In this document: in pieces, positions 36,701 to 50,992 of the stretch
How the letters are laid out: each line of letters starts with the position of its first letter
Numbering within the stretch: position 1 is the first letter of the stretch
DNA from: Arthrinium phaeospermum
Lineage: Eukaryota; Ascomycota; Sordariomycetes; Amphisphaeriales; Apiosporaceae
Length of the DNA: 64,000 nt
Reading direction: 5' to 3'
Assembly: GCA_006503535.1 (NCBI GenBank)
Contig: QYRS01000005.1
Location: forward strand, 1,736,001 to 1,800,000
The notes under the pieces: model-generated
What the model saw: only the letters and a program-made list of their open reading frames with translations
Told to the model about the DNA's origin: nothing
Databases searched by the model: none
Made by a program: the position numbers and the translations under genes

Positions 36701-39700
36701 CATGTACCCAATCCGCAAAAGTGACCTCGAGGCAGCTCCTCCCCAAATGTCTGTCATCGGCCCCAGTCTTTTTGCCCCGTCCGCTTTCCTCCTTCACACC
36801 CACACCTCAGTTCATCTCAAGCAGGTAGGCAGGCATGTAGCAGCATGTCTGTCTATTTCCATTTCACCAACCAACCCTCTACTAAACTCTGGTGCACATC
36901 TGTCTTGGACTCTACGGCCTCCTATTGATGAATCAGAGGCCTACTGAGTCACATGGCCATGTCGCACTGGTCATCTGTGGATTAAGCTTGTTAGTATACC
37001 AGTTCATGGCCTGATACTACCTACCTACTATAGACTCCATCGAGATAGCTACTGCGCAGTGCTGCAGTAGCTAGCTAGCTGCCTTGGTAGTGGCTCTGTA
37101 TAGACCTTGCCCTGCCCAGGGTCCCGTTGGAGAGAGGGGATAAACAGCGAGCAGGCGGCTGCTAAGGTGCCGAGTCTATCCATTGCCCATCTCCGAGTGA
37201 GCTCCGCTCAGCGGCCTTGAGCAGTCTCTCTCCCCTCCACGCTCTGGTGCTGTGGCATGCAGTCCGGCCAGTCTAATGAGCCCAACTCTGACCCAAAGAG
37301 CAATCAAGCTGAAACAGTGTTTGTCTTCATCCGCCGCGACCTGCGGGTCACGTTCATTGCCAAATTATTGCGGCAAGATCGCATTCGACTGCTAAATGCG
37401 CGGCCGGCCCTGAAAGTACGTGCGTTTCGCCGTGAGAGCAGAGCAGGTGGTTTCTTATCGCTAAGGTAGTCTCGAACTCTATGCGCCCAGTCGATGTCCT
37501 GATCCGGTGAGCAGCTCGGTGCGGTTAGTCTTAGCATCTTCATCTTTTTGCCTGATTGAGACCGAGTTTCAGCTGTGGCGTTTCGTCATGTAAAAGTCGG
37601 AGCCGGGATTGCCGCCCTGAAGCCAATCATGTCTTGCATGGTGGTCTTCCAGTCCATGGAATACAGTCAGCTTCCTCCAGCGGCCGACGCGTTCTGATTG
37701 GCCATGACGTTTGATGACGCTCGAGGCTCGGGGCTCTACCATCTTGATCGAGCATCTTCTCCGGAGTCGTGAAACCTGCGCAAGGCCAAGTTCGATCTCG
37801 AAATCTTTTCATCACGGGCAAGGACGACCGACCGGCCGGTGAGTGTGTAGGTAGCGATTTTGGTGTACCCATCTCCTCGGATCTTGATTTAGGCCCCCAC
37901 TTGTCGCTGTTATATCACGGGAAAAGAAATGCCCAGATGGAGAAGGAAGGGGACAGAATTGAGGGAATCAAGGCAAACCAGAGGATCGCGTATGCATATG
38001 TAACCCGCCATGGTTAGATCCGTGATACCCAGCTTATTATTCATCGCGTATATTGATGGATGGAGTGAGTGGATAAGGGCCGTCGACTGTTCGTTTTAAG
38101 CAGCGGCCGAGGCTTGGGCCCTACGACTATGCTAGTCTGCCTCAACAAGGGAAGTCGCGAGTGGCACGCTTCTGCATCTCGACAGATAGGTTGAGTCTAA
38201 TGCTTGGCTGCAGCATCGTGCAGATACCATTGCAACACCGTGCTACCTGACCGTTTTGGTCAGTATCACATAGTCGTAGTAACGTGCCACAGGCAGTGCG
38301 CGCGCCTTCTACCACCTGCGATACCCGCGGGCATTATTAGGAGACGTGGTGGATCTTTACCAAGCCCTCCGCGCCCAGCAGGGCCTATAATAGGAGGCAA
38401 TGACAGTGAATGACTGGCAGGAATGTTTAGCTTAAGGGGTAATCGAGTGTGAGTCAACCAACGACCGCCCAGGCTTCCAGACCGGTCAGTTTGCGCCGCG
38501 TCAATAGTCATGATTTCGTCGTAGTACATCGAGAAGCCATACTGCATAGACGGACTCAGCAGCAATGATGGAGCGCCGTAAGGAGATATCATGAACGAAG
38601 CCGTTCACCGGTTGACGAGAGAGCCCGGTTTGGGCTAGCTCGCCGAGGACTCGTAGGCGAAACGCGTGTCCGCTCTTGCACCTGCATCGGCATTCGAAAT
38701 ATCATCATCTTTCCACGGTGTTCGAAAACGAGACAGCATGTGTCGAGAATGAAAAAGCAACATATTCAGGGGAAGACACGGCCAGAAGTGATCGACACTG
38801 TATCGTGCTGCCGCACATTGAAAGGAGTTCACCCGCTGTCTCTTGAATCTCCGGGCATGTTGTCTTGCCAATTGAACTAGATGCCTACCGGAAATAACAA
38901 GTCGTAAGGGGTGGAACCGAGTCGCTTCGGGTATTCATTCACGAAAGTCGGGCATGTAGACGGCGGCCGCGTCAATGATATTGTGAACCTGGCTCATGAC
39001 ATATCCCAGTGCGAATACCGGTGATGGCAATGGTTACTCAATGCCAGGAGTATACGGGCTTCCACGATGCTGATGTAGGTGTTGTAGCTTCTACAGTGGC
39101 TTCTGGCGGACCGAGCAGTGTGGTGTACAAGCCCATAGGTGGTCGACGGGCGTTCATGTCAACCGCGCCCAGAGTCCCAGACAAAAGATGTGTCTGAGTG
39201 TGATAGGGAAGCGAAGCGAAGGGTCCAGACAAGCCAAGTTGCTTCTTGTATCATCAAACATTTTGACATGTTGAATTGATATCAAAAGAAACACATCATG
39301 TTCCTCTGACAGTCATCATGCAACCGTTGGTGCTAGTGTTTGCTCTGCGCATCCACGTTGGTCGATATCTCGCATTAGTGCAGCAAATCAGAATCGCCTT
39401 TCAGTTAGGCCAGGGAATTGCAGACTCTCCGGGGAAGAACTCGAGGTCCAACACTTCGATATTGTTCCTTTGGTCAGCTTACAGCAACAGCCTAATTACA
39501 GTATGCATTTATTGTTAGGTATCTGATCCTGTCGGTTACGGGCAACTCGGTAATGTCACGCATTGGAGCGCCTCTATATCCGGCTTACTACTTACTGTAG
39601 GTATCCTTAGATGATGGAAGTGGCGTCGCGTTATAGGGATTGTGAACCCCAGGCGTCAGCTGAGAAATTACAGAAGGAAGATAACCTACTTGACCATGGA

Positions 39701-42299
39701 ACAACAGACATGATCCGACATAGCGTTTCCGCATGCTTTGAAGCAATGAAGTTGTGTTTTGCTCTGGGCGCTCGTAACTTGTCCTCGTACTTAGGCAACC
39801 TTTGTGATACATCCTCAACCGTCTCGCATCTGAGGCCGACTATCTCTTATTCGAAAGCGGATGGCTATTCGCAACAAGTTGAAACGTTCTTCAGCGAAGC
39901 AAATATGCAGCGCACACATTCGGTCCTTTCCCAGCAGCTTTCGCCATCGGCCGAGTATCTGCATCTGGTCAGCTAAGAAGTGTTTGATACGACCTTCCAC
40001 AAATAGATACGCTCGTGTATTCAAGCGAGTAAGCCTGCCACAAAGATTGAGCCCCACAGCCACCTGAGAATTTCTTACCTTTTCTTTTCTCCAACAACAG
40101 CAGCAGCAGCGACAGCACAGCGAGACACGGTTCTGGTCTGTCAAGGGGTAGCAGCTCGAGACTGTTGGTTGACGCTAAAACGTATCTTGCATGCCCCCCT
40201 ATTTCGATTTGCCGGTACTTGGCTTGGGGGGAAAAAAGAGGCCAAAGGGTTCAGCCAGCCGAAGAGGCACGTTAAGCTATGTTCTTCCTCTTCCTCTTAC
40301 CTCTCCTCTTGGAGGTCTTTCGTAAGGCAAACACACAAGGTTCGATATTGGCAACTAGGTCCTCCAAGGTGGCTATTAGATTGTAGACACTGTATGAACT
40401 TCAAAACTTCAACTGAACTGAAATGAATTTAGGCGGGTCAATGATCGCTGGGCTTCCCGCGCTCTCCACTTTCAACCGGCCGCAATGACCACCACGTCTT
40501 CCCCAAGTACCAGCCGTTTCGAAAGTACTTTCAAGGCTACTTGTACTTCGATCCCATGCCCCTAGGCGGAGCCTTACATGCGCCGACGTACCTACTTACA
40601 TTGATTTGTAGATATGGTAGATATGTACAGTTGATATGTAAAAGGTCAGGTATGGAATAACAACGTTGGTTGGAATACACGAAGACGTCGTTCAAATCAA
40701 AGAGACTGCTATGAGCGTGAACACGATAGCGAAGTTCCAAATATCCATTTGTAGACAATGGACGCCGGCGGGAGTGCCCCCAAAGATTTGGAACCTATGT
40801 TCTGTCGTAGCATGGTCCTTCCATTGTCGAGATCAACCATTGCTGCTTTGCCTCAAATGTATCTCGGATCACCTCAATGCGCCAGAAATACCCGACGCCA
40901 ACTCGTATTGCCCATGCGAGACAAATCATTCAACCGAAATCTCCATGGAATAAATGGCTGATGATCATCAATACTCGCCAGCTCTTGCTTGCTTTGGTTT
41001 TCTCCCAACCCGCTCAGGTCTACCGCATGCTACCCAATCAAGACTGGTCGCGTCGTCTATTGCATTATTTTATCTCACTTACATGCATTCGGTACTTTGG
41101 CTTGATCTTCTACTCTGCTGGACGCCCCGGCAAGCTCGGTGAGTGCGTACTGCGGCCATCTCAGTACTTCGATTCCCCCCGAGTTGGCCCCTCAAACTGT
41201 CGGCACGCCAAGTAACTCCAAGCCAAGGCTACTTATCTTACATGTATCTGCCTTCTCACCCTTGACCTCTCTACCTTGCCTCAATAATGCCACCAAACCA
41301 GCGGGGTCAGGTCTATCGAGAATAACGCAATATCTATTGATACCCAGGTTCAGCAACAGTCCAGTCAGAATCGCCGTCCACGACCCCGGCCTCTTTCTCA
41401 CGTTGTTGCGGACGTGCGGTCGCGCATCGAGCATTACATGAGAATCTTCGAAAAAGCGCTTCCGTTCAACCTCTGTGTCTGCTTCCTTACCAGCCAGCTA
41501 GTTTTGGGACTTCTGAGTGGAACAGCAAGTCGCGTTGTCATCACCGTCATCATCAGAACATATCACACCAACCGCGGTCATCAACTACCGCCGCCGACCT
41601 GTTTTCACCCAGGCAGATACGACGCGCCTCGGAGAGGACGCTTTCTACTCTTTTGAGGATCACACCCAGTTTGAAGAAATCCCGGGAGGCGCCCTCCTGT
41701 TTTATTTTTTTATTTTTTACGTTGCTGATCGATTTCGCAACTCGAACCCCCCTGCGCGGCCCATTTCTACCCTGGTCCCTGTTGCTGCGTGTGGGCTTGA
41801 TCCTAGTCAGCTTTCTTCGCCCAGAAACTAGAAACGGGGTCACTCTTCGGCGTTGCGGCGCTGCCTTTCCATCTTCTGTCCATCGCGCATCAGCTTGCAG
41901 TGTGCGCGCGCTTTCCGACTGCCAGTCTTCAGTCCGTATCCCTCCTCCCTTCTTCCCTCGGCTGCTGCGGGGGCCTTCTTAAAGCTCGAGGCTGTGCGTG
42001 CGAGTGCTGGAATGCAAAGATAACGAACGCCCACTGCGTCGCTTTGCAGCCCTGAAGGCGGCATCTCCAAAAAAGAACTACCTATCCCACTATCCCAGCG
42101 TGTGTCACGACGACTCCAACTTCCCTGGACAACTGAAAGTGGGTTTGGTTGTGAGGCGCCGTCATACATGACATGCGAAACTTGCAAAGTAACTTGACTA
42201 CAGCTGCAGAAAAAGAGGATCAACGGATATCAATAGCAAGATATACATACCTACCACACACCCAGCAACCTTAACTGACTGGCATATCCGTCCAACCCA

Positions 42300-43349
42300 T
42301 TCCCAAACGGACGCATCCCAAGACGCAGGCAACCCAGGAGATCTGCCAGACAGACGCAAGCAACCACCCATCAGATGTGTCTACCCTATCCTGAGCACTC
42401 GGGTCATTCAAGATAGCTCGGTAGCCTCCACCATCTTGGAGCTACCCGTCCATCCACACACACCTCTTCCACTTACATACTTGCCGTCGTCACGCACTCA
42501 CGTCCAATCCTTTCCTCGTCTCATCACCATCCCACCCACCTCATCATCGTCGCTCTGTTTGTTAACTGCAATCCACTGCCGGCTCGATCGTGGCAGCGAT
42601 CAAGGATTGAAAGTTACTGCGACTTGAGCTGCCCAAAAGGCCGCGACAGCGCGCGCCCATCACACAACCACCGTTGCCTGCCTGGTCTTATCTCTCGACC
42701 AGTCATAGTCGCCCCTCGAGGCTCGAGAAACCCTTTCTTGTTCTGCTGGGCCAGCACCTGGCCACACCCCAACCCATCCCTCCCTTCCTCCCCCCCGCCG
42801 CCGCCGCCGCCGCCGCATGTGCACAGAGGGAGTAGTACCATTGCCTCTTACAAGTACCACTCTCGGCGCATAGAGAAGAAAAAGAAGAATACGCACGGGA
42901 ATAGTTGACTGGGATATAGAGAGGGGCCTTATTAGCAGGTCTGCCCTGATACGCCACAGCCCTCTGCCTACCCCCTCGTGTTAAGAGACAAGTTCAGATC
43001 GCAGCCTCTTTGAGATTGGCTCACTTTACTATTCAACAACTTTGTTTCGGGCAAGGTTGTTATTAACTCCCAGCCCTGAACCTGCGCCAGCAGCGACGCT
43101 ACCAGCCATATGCATGAATAATCCTGCCTGCAGCACATTACATACATACACTACACTTTCTCGGAACCGCGAGATCAACAGTCGCCTCTTTCCCTTTTCT
43201 GCGCGCTTCGCCAGCAGCTTCTTTTTATCTAGTCCAACTATATCAAGACACGTCGTCCTGCAGGCACCAAGCTTCTCCACGCTCAACACGATCCTCCCCC
43301 GTTCCGCTGCTCTTGCAGAACGTGTGGCCATCGTCGCCTGGCAGCCCGA
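42300..43349 (+). promoter_or_regulatory. Pyrimidine-rich leader and promoter region of rsc7
   Basis: The sense strand shows long C/T-rich and CA-rich runs (for example 42440-42560 and 42760-42800), a CCG repeat (42794-42816) and pyrimidine tracts up to the rsc7 start. Pyrimidine-rich sense strands are typical around transcription starts in filamentous ascomycetes. No specific binding site is claimed. Confidence 0.4.
42794..42816. repeat. CCG trinucleotide repeat
   Basis: About seven CCG units preceded by a C-run, in the presumed leader or promoter of rsc7. Confidence 0.9.
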
Positions 43350-46280
43350 ATGTATTCCACGCAGCCTAATGGCGCTGAGGGTGCGACCATCAATCCCGCG
43401 ACCATCAACCCTGCCGCCCTTAACTCTGGTAAGTTGCGCCTTGCGTCGTTGTCACTTTTTTATTGCTTGTCCCTATCTTTTAAGGAGCTTGATGCGACCA
43501 TCATGCGTCCACGTCCAGTCCCAGTTCAAGATCGCAACGATCCCAGTGGATCCGAGCTCTCAAAAGAAACGCGCATTTACTATGCTTGCTCCTCCCCGCG
43601 CGCGCGCAGATTGTAGGCGCATCCATTCGTCGCGCGCACTCTCTCAATCTCAATCAATCAGTCAATCAATCAATCAGATGAGACCATCGCGACGGATGTT
43701 CGTCATGTTATCTACACCCATACACAAACATACACACAAACCCACGCCTTCCCTATATTATTTATTATATTCCAACAGACAGAGACAGCGCTGCGGCACC
43801 TCGGCGGCTGGCTGCATACAATTGCAATGCAAATGTAATGCTTCTGTCATGAATGAAGCTATATGATTTTCTATGGGGCAGCTCCGTCGTGATCCATCAT
43901 TGCTATCATTATTGTGCACTCTTATTCGGCCGGCTGTTGGCCTGATGTTTGGACTGAGCCGGAGAGAAGAAGCTGCTTGAATCTTAAGTCGGGCTTGTCG
44001 GTCAGCATATACTAATGTACGACTCATGATTGCACAGAACTGGTTAATCCCAACGCACGTGGACTGAAGCGCAGTCGGTCGCCAGAACCCTATCAAGACA
44101 CACAGGCTTCTGGAACGCCTGGAGATGATGGTAAGTTACGCTGAACTCTCCCAGACCAGAACTCTTTGTGTTGCAGCTGTGGGGCCGCGGCTTACTTAGC
44201 GGCCCTTCGCGATTCCACTCTGAAATCACTCGCAAGAGTCATGGCTGGGGAACGAAACAAGTTCCCGTTGATAAGCAACTGCTCAACCTCACGTTACATG
44301 GACGCTCGTCTACCTCTTGTCGTGCAACAGCCACTTGTCGCATCGGCTGCCACAGTCCAGACGTTGTCGCGCGCCCCCTCCCCGGCGCGCCCTTCCTCTT
44401 CATTCGACTCATTACAGCTTGGCTAACCAGCGCATTTTCTTTGTCGCGTCACAGGTGTCGACAACCCGCGCAAGCGTGGACGACCGATGAAACCGCGAGC
44501 TTCTGGTGGACTCCCCGAACCGCAACCCCGTCACCCGTCATCGCATATTCTACCGCCCAACATGTCGCACCCAATGGCGCAACAGTCCCCGATGCCTCCG
44601 CACACGCCGCAGTCGCAGAACGCGCCGCTGCCCGGCCAGAACTACACCCCAGGCCCGCAGTCCTCCCCGCCGCCCAAGACTACGCCTACCAAGACCACGC
44701 TCAAGGCGCTGCCCACGGTACGCGACCACACGACTGACCAGCTTGGCCCCGGCGGCGACGAGTACATACCGCGCGAGATCGACGACGCCGGCGAGAAGAA
44801 GGTTATGCCCAACGGCCAGCTGCTAGGCAATCGCGAGTATCGATGCAGAACGTTCCTGGTTCCTAACCGCGGGGATAAACTCTTCATGCTAGCAACCGAA
44901 TGCGCCCGAGTTTTAGGCTACAGAGACTCTTACCTGCTTTTTAACAAAAACCGGTCCCTCTTCAAGATCATCGCGAACCAAGTCGAGAAGGATGATCTGG
45001 TGCAGCAAGAGATCCTCCCCTTCTCCTACCGGTCGCGCCAGATTGCCATTGTCACGGCACGTTCTATGTTCCGCCAGTTCGGCAGCAGGGTGATTGTCAA
45101 CGGCCGTAGGGTGCGAGATGACTACTGGGAAGGCAAGGCCCGTAAGCAAGGCTTCACCGAAGCGGATCTGGCCGGCGAGAAGAGACCAGGTGCAGCCAAG
45201 GCTAGAGAAGCAGCTGCTGAAGCGAACAACAACCCTCCACCGCTGGTCGGAGGTCCTCACGGCGAAATCGTCTACGCCAACACACCCCAGTTTGGTGGTG
45301 CTCCCCAGCCCCAACTCGTTCAACCAGGTATGATAGGAGCACCGCCAGGAATCACGACGAGAATGCCCATGATAACATCAGGACCAGATTTGAATGACAC
45401 TCGGACACGAGACTACAGCAACTTCATCAAGGGCGGCCCCCGTCAGGAAATCGCAGGCTCAGCGTACCAGGACAGAACCCAGTCGAGTCCGGTAACCGAA
45501 ATCCACGCGCAGGCTCACCATGCTGCCGAGTTCAACCGGTCCGTCAACCAGCAACGCGAGATACGTGCCGATTACATGCAAAACATCTGGCGCAGACCAC
45601 ACGAGCAGCCACAGGGGACCCAACCACCTGTAGGATCAAATGAAAGCTCGTTACCGTCGACGACCAGGGCAGGGCAGTCACCTCATGCAGCGCCGGCGAG
45701 TATTCAGCAGTCATCGGGCATGGTTCCCAACCAGAGCCCCCAGATGATGATGACGGCTGCACCATACTCCCAGTCGCTGCATTCGCAGCAGCCCATGAAC
45801 CAGGCGCCAATGCGTGGTATGTCGCAAGCACCCACCCCCAAGCAATCCAGGGCGCCCAGTCTACCTTCTGGTGGTACCCCTGGAAACATGCCCCAGACCA
45901 CAGCGCCCTCGTACAACTACGGCAACCAGAACAACAACATGTGGAGCCATCACCAAGCGCCGCAGACGCCTCAGCATTACCCAGGCTACACCACCCAGAC
46001 CCAGCAGTCGCCTCACCCACAGCAGCAGTCGCCGGCTCCCCAATTACGACACCCCTCAGGCGGTACTCCCCAGATGCCGCAACCGAACACCATGCAGTAC
46101 CCTGGGATGCCGGGCCTCAACCAAGGCTACCCCAACCCCACTCAGGGCATGTACCCTCCCGAGCAGACGCCCAGGCAGTTCTTGCCACAAAACCCTGGCG
46201 CAGCACCGGCAGTCACCCAAGGCTGGTCCAACCCCCAAACTTCCTCGACTGGTAACTGGTGGGCAAACCAGCCTCAATAG
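43350..46280 (+). CDS. rsc7: RSC/SWI-SNF chromatin-remodelling subunit Rsc7/Swp82
   Basis: Subunit of the RSC or SWI/SNF-type ATP-dependent nucleosome remodeller (Rsc7/Npl6 and Swp82 family). Model: join(43350..43428,44038..44130,44455..46280), 665 residues. Exon 1 begins MYSTQPNGAEGATINP. The exons join through phase-1 introns of 609 and 324 nt, with GTAAGT donors and CAG acceptors; both introns are long for this window. Residues 63-68 read RKRGRP, an AT-hook-like DNA-binding motif split from exon 2 by an intron. The family domain (about 159-303) is very clear: GQLLGNREYRCRTFLVPNRG, ECARVLGYRDSYLLFNKNRS, EILPFSYRSRQIAIVTARSM, NGRRVRDDYWEGKARKQGFT and DLAGEKRPGA. The rest (about 304-665) is Gln/Pro/Met/Asn-rich and presumably disordered. 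No Met-initiated frame further upstream fits, and the short first exon is inferred from splice signals and frame. Confidence 0.9.
43645..43677. repeat. CAAT tetranucleotide repeat in rsc7 intron 1
   Basis: A run of CAAT/CAGT units (about eight, slightly imperfect) within the 609-nt first intron of rsc7. Confidence 0.85.
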
Positions 46281-49200
46281 TCTGGCAGGCGTGGCACGCA
46301 TCACCCAGGAATTTGTCGCCCAGGGGAAAGTTGCAAGTATACGCAAGCTCCTCCCAGAATGTGACTGGACACCCTCGCAACTGTCGTGTTGCTGCGATGA
46401 TTCCAAGCTACTTCATATACGCAGGATCCCAGCGACCTGCTAGTTGTCTGCAACAAGCTGAGATTTCGGCACAATACCTCGGGATCATTTCCTACTTTGT
46501 TTCTTTGGCCTCGATACATGGCGACTACAGGCGGGGGCACTTGGGCTTGCGGATGGTACCTTTCACAGATCCAATGAATGGAGACTGGATTCCTGGGCCT
46601 TCTTGTGCGCGCTGGTCTTGATTGTACAAGCCCAGCATTCACTCATCCGTCGTCATCCGCACATACAATCGATATCACCTCGCGCCTGCCTGTTATTTGG
46701 CCTTTTCCCCCATGGTGTACGCAGCCGCCATATGAGGCTGGAGGGATACGGGACCGCTGCTCTGGGACGACTAGAATACCCCTTGCGATTTGGCCTCCCG
46801 GTAGCTGCTTAAGGAGACATGGAAGATTCATTCATTGTTTGTTTCGTACCAAGAGATACCCCGGCTTCGGCACATACACACCCTTTTTCCAGGTTCGAAA
46901 CACGCACCCTGGGGGCAGACTTTGGTCACGCGGTGTTGCCTCGGCCATGCCGATGCTAGTCGATCGCCTTTGCTGCACCAGAGTGCCCAAATCGAACACG
47001 TATATTGAGATTTTCGGATCCGCTTCTTCGTATATTATTTGATGATGCCTCGGAACATGCATGCATTGCTTGGCGAGAGGCCGTTCTGTATTCGCTTTTG
47101 CTCTCTGTTTTTACTTTTCTGGCTGTTTACTTTTCTTTCTTTGCATTCTTAAACCGCCGTTTTCTGCTCTAATCTTGTTCTCTCCTCTTGATTTCGACTG
47201 GGGCACCCCATACGCGCGCACTTCGGGCTTTGCATTGGGGGAGTTTCTTCTGATTTTGTTGGTCCCAGGCTCGGGGATTACGGTTCTGGCCTGCCGCGTC
47301 TCTTTACCTCACAGATCGGGCATTGTATTTGGTTTCGAAGACTACGCGGGCCTGTCCGCCTGGGAGGATTTGGCTAGCTCATTGAATGGGCTAGCTGTAC
47401 AGGCCACCGCTGCCTGGGCTGCCTTGGGTTTTGGCAGCTTCCCTTGCGTATACGGGATATGAGGGAAGGGAGGAAATGGGGATGGGTCTTTTGCATATTG
47501 GTTGGGTCAGGGTCGGAATACCTCCCATACACACTCACACACACTCACACTCACATACCATCACTGCCTCTTTCTTGTCTGGAAGTGATGGGAGGGAACT
47601 ATGTTTCTTCACTGTTGTTACTTTATTCGTCGTTGCTGTTGTTGCTGTTGTTAGTCTTAGTCATCATCGTTGATAGGGTGCAAATATCTCTAGCCCTCCG
47701 GTTTTTTATTTTTATTTTATTGCGCATCCTCCACCAATGCTCTTTCCGCTGGAAGATTAATACCACCTGTTCTCTCTTTCTTCTTTATAAATAAGAGACG
47801 AGACCCTCCTGCGAGTGATGTTCCCTCTAGAGATGATGATAGCTAATGTAGTCGACGTGATTTACGATTCTGGGGGTTTAGATCCTCCCCTGTTCATCTA
47901 CTTTTACTGATACGCCTTCTGCTTCTGGCTGACTCGATTTACAATACAGTACTACTACTATACAGCTTGGATTGGAATTAGAATATGCCCACCACGTCCG
48001 TTACACAAGGTGTGTAAAATGGAAGTAACTACAGATCGCCCCTTTCTTCTCAGACTTACTCAACGGATTGAACTTCCACCCAAAACAGATCTGCCGCCCC
48101 CTTCCCCAACCTGATTGAGGAGTGGGCGAGTATCTCGAGCCAAGCAACCGTATATCTAGCTACACAGACAAGGCATTACACGAACCTAGCAATACGGCGC
48201 GTTACAGTACGTCTCCCCTCGGCTTGCCAAAAATGCGCGAGCAAGTACCGAGGAAACACAACGACGAGAGAGGAAGGTAGGACTGCTACGTACATGATGT
48301 CTCCGACGAGAGAGAGAGAGAGAGACAGAAAACAGGATCGCCGGCATTGGGCATGACCGAGGAAGCGGCAGATAACACTGGACTGTTTGCTGCCTTGTCG
48401 TCGTCTGCTCTCTCGTCGCGACAGACGGGGGCGAAAACCGGGAACGGAATACACTCCGCGTAAGCTGTGTGGGCGCAGAAGACGCATGGTTTGCGCGGCC
48501 GTGGCTATGCGATGCGACTTTGGTTTCTTGGCTTTCTGGCTTACGCAGGACGGGCGCGCTGGGCGAAGAAACAGGACAACAGAACTCTCGGCTTCCACTT
48601 ATATGCCCGTGTCTGTGTGTGGCGGCAGCCTATCAATCATTGTCATTCCATCTCCCGTTGCAATCCAGGCAGGCATACGGCATACGGCAGCAGCAGTGAG
48701 TAACCCAGGGCATTTCTTCAATGAGGCAGGCCAAGGCCTTCCAGCCTTGGCTTGTAAGCATTTGTCATCAACGTTTACGGCGAGGCACTGACTTTCATAT
48801 GTATACAGGTGAGGCGTTTCCCCCTTTTGGTGGCGGGCCAATCTCATAACCTGGTTGCGTTCCCCAACCAGTTTTGAGGGGAGAGGCGGGTGGCACCAGA
48901 GGGTTGTCTTCGTCAGGTCAGGGGGGTTCATTCCGCTGTGGGGTTGGGGAACTTTCTGCATAGGTAGGTAGGTAGGTTCCTTCACAACCAGTCATCAACG
49001 TCGTAGCGACAGCCACCCGCCCATACGCGTCGTAGTAGGACGAAAGGCGGATATGGTGGTGGTGGTGTGTAAAGCAGCAATCAGTAAGCAGTAGGCATGT
49101 AAGCGGCAGCACCTCGCTGACGAACAAGAAGGGAAACGAAAACGTGGAAGGCAGGGATCGTGCATTCCAACGTAGCAGGGTAACATTGTCGTTGTGGCTG

Positions 49201-50992
49201 TGGTGGGTTTTGTCATGGCTCGGTAATCGTCCACGACTACTTACTGGTCGACGCGCCACTTCGACTCTCGCGTCCTTTCGACCTGAACTGCATGGTCAGG
49301 CAGGATTATGCATTATATTTGCATGTGTTGTCTGTTGTTTCCCTGCTTGAGTCAGACATTGTTGCTGCAGGGAAAGAAAAGGCTGGTACCGAGGAAGCCT
49401 GCAGCAGCAGCAGGTGGCGCTGTGTGTTCCGTATATATGTGCATGTTTATGATGACTGGTACGGTGATGGTAGGGTCGGTGGATGTACATCATGCATGTC
49501 AGATACACCCAAGGTTCCCCCGGGGTGACCATGTACAACAAACGCAGGAGTCGGCCAGTCAAAGGGTACCGCACCCCCTAAGGGCGGGCATTGTGGGGAA
49601 ACCATCATGATCGATTCTAAAGATAACGACCCAGCGGCAGCAGACTCTTCTAGGCTTCCTCGGCAACGTCGGAGAGGCGAAAGTGAGTAAGACTCGCGGG
49701 GGGTCCAGAGAAGGTGAATGGCGTGGGGGCCAAAGGAAGAGAACGTGACGGAGATGGCCCTGCTAGTCGGCATGTGGAATCATCGTCATCATCCTCATTT
49801 CTTATCTTGAGCAGCTGTACTGTTGACGAGCTAAAGCGAAAGGCAATTAGAGAAGAACCGCACCAGGCCACAGGATGAGGGTGTAGTAGCCAGCCAGTCG
49901 GTAGAACGATATCGACAGGGTTCGGGAAATCCCTCCGAGAGGCGTCGAGTAGTGCTCGGGTAAGCCCTTGGGCCAGACGAGGATGTCGTACAACTGAGCG
50001 TCCCGTCAGCTTTGCATGTCCACTCACTCACGAGGCAGTAAGCAGTTGAGACTGGGAATGGTTAGCCGATCTGCTTCTGCCCCAGGGCCTCATGCTGACA
50101 TGCAGTGGCCATGAATCTCGTGATAAGACGGCGTTCTTTTTCTTCACAACGCCTTATGATGATGATATCAACTAACCAAAACAACCCTTTTTGGTATTCC
50201 ATGCTTTGACCGGTCGAGATATCCTGCCGAGACTCGCCCGGAGAGACGTAGTGCTTATGCCTCTTAACATCCTGAAGTTCAAGAGCGAACAGACAGGTCT
50301 TAGCACAGCCGAGCCTTCCGGTTCGTCTCAGGCTACGACGGAAGGGACCAGGAGACCCAGTGACTCAGTTAGTCCCCGACTGGGCTCATGCTTAGTCTGG
50401 ACGTGTCTGCTTGGGCACTAATCCATCCAGGCCTACGGAGCCTCCGAATCGTAGACTTTGTCGATGTCGACACGGAAACTGTCGGACTGACTGACGAACG
50501 TGGTATGGCATCAAATCTGTAGTCGTAGTTGTCGCACGGCAAGCAAGTATGTAATAAGCCAAATCCTCAGCAGGCTCACTGCGTCTCATAAACAGCATCC
50601 GTTATAGGGGCAATAGAGAATGGGTATGTAGTATCTTGCGGTTTGGTTTGATGGCGCCTAAAGATCCGGGATACTGGATTTGTTTATGAGTTTTATTCCA
50701 AGGACCCTCAATGATAGCTATTTAGGAGTCTCAGTCCGCAACAATTACAATTGCAACCACCGGTCTTCTTTGCGATATAAGATAGAGTTCCTTGACAGCT
50801 TGTGTGACAATCTCCACGTTCTAAGAAAACGCCCTCAACTGTATGCGTTCTTTCGTCGCCAGTACGCAGTTTGAGCCCAATGAGTTTCTCCCCGATATCC
50901 TCGATGAACCAACAAATAACCTCCCCCCTGGGATGGACGAGGATCCAAGGACAGCAATAAGCAAGTCTATTAGCTCGTATAGCTTGCATCCC
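46281..50992. other. Gene-poor region (4.7 kb) downstream of rsc7
   Basis: The first kilobase is probably the rsc7 3' untranslated region. Sequence at 47.1-47.8 kb is T/C-rich with CA repeats. Further right there are a GA repeat (48308-48325) and a TAGGTAGG run near 48962. No frame with coding character is seen; small open frames overlap on both strands without domain signal. Confidence 0.5.
48308..48325. repeat. GA dinucleotide microsatellite
   Basis: About nine GA units in non-coding DNA. Confidence 0.9.

Larger units (their letters stand above)
33716..43349. other. Gene-poor region (9.6 kb) between dis3 and rsc7
   Basis: The left edge holds the dis3 promoter and the right 1.2 kb is CT-rich leader-like DNA for rsc7. 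In between, no open frame longer than about 225 codons occurs and none has a recognisable domain. TACCTACC/TAGGTA motifs are dense at 34.1-35.3 kb and 36.8-37.1 kb. TACGGAGTA-like motifs also occur (34.86 kb). No gene can be supported. Confidence 0.5.

Noticed and set aside
36016..36724. Two overlapping plus-strand frames of 173-192 codons
   Set aside because: They overlap each other in different frames, have no domain, and have composition like the rest of the gene-poor region.
45544..46020. 158-codon minus-strand frame
   Set aside because: Antisense to the Gln/Pro-rich part of rsc7; no independent signal.
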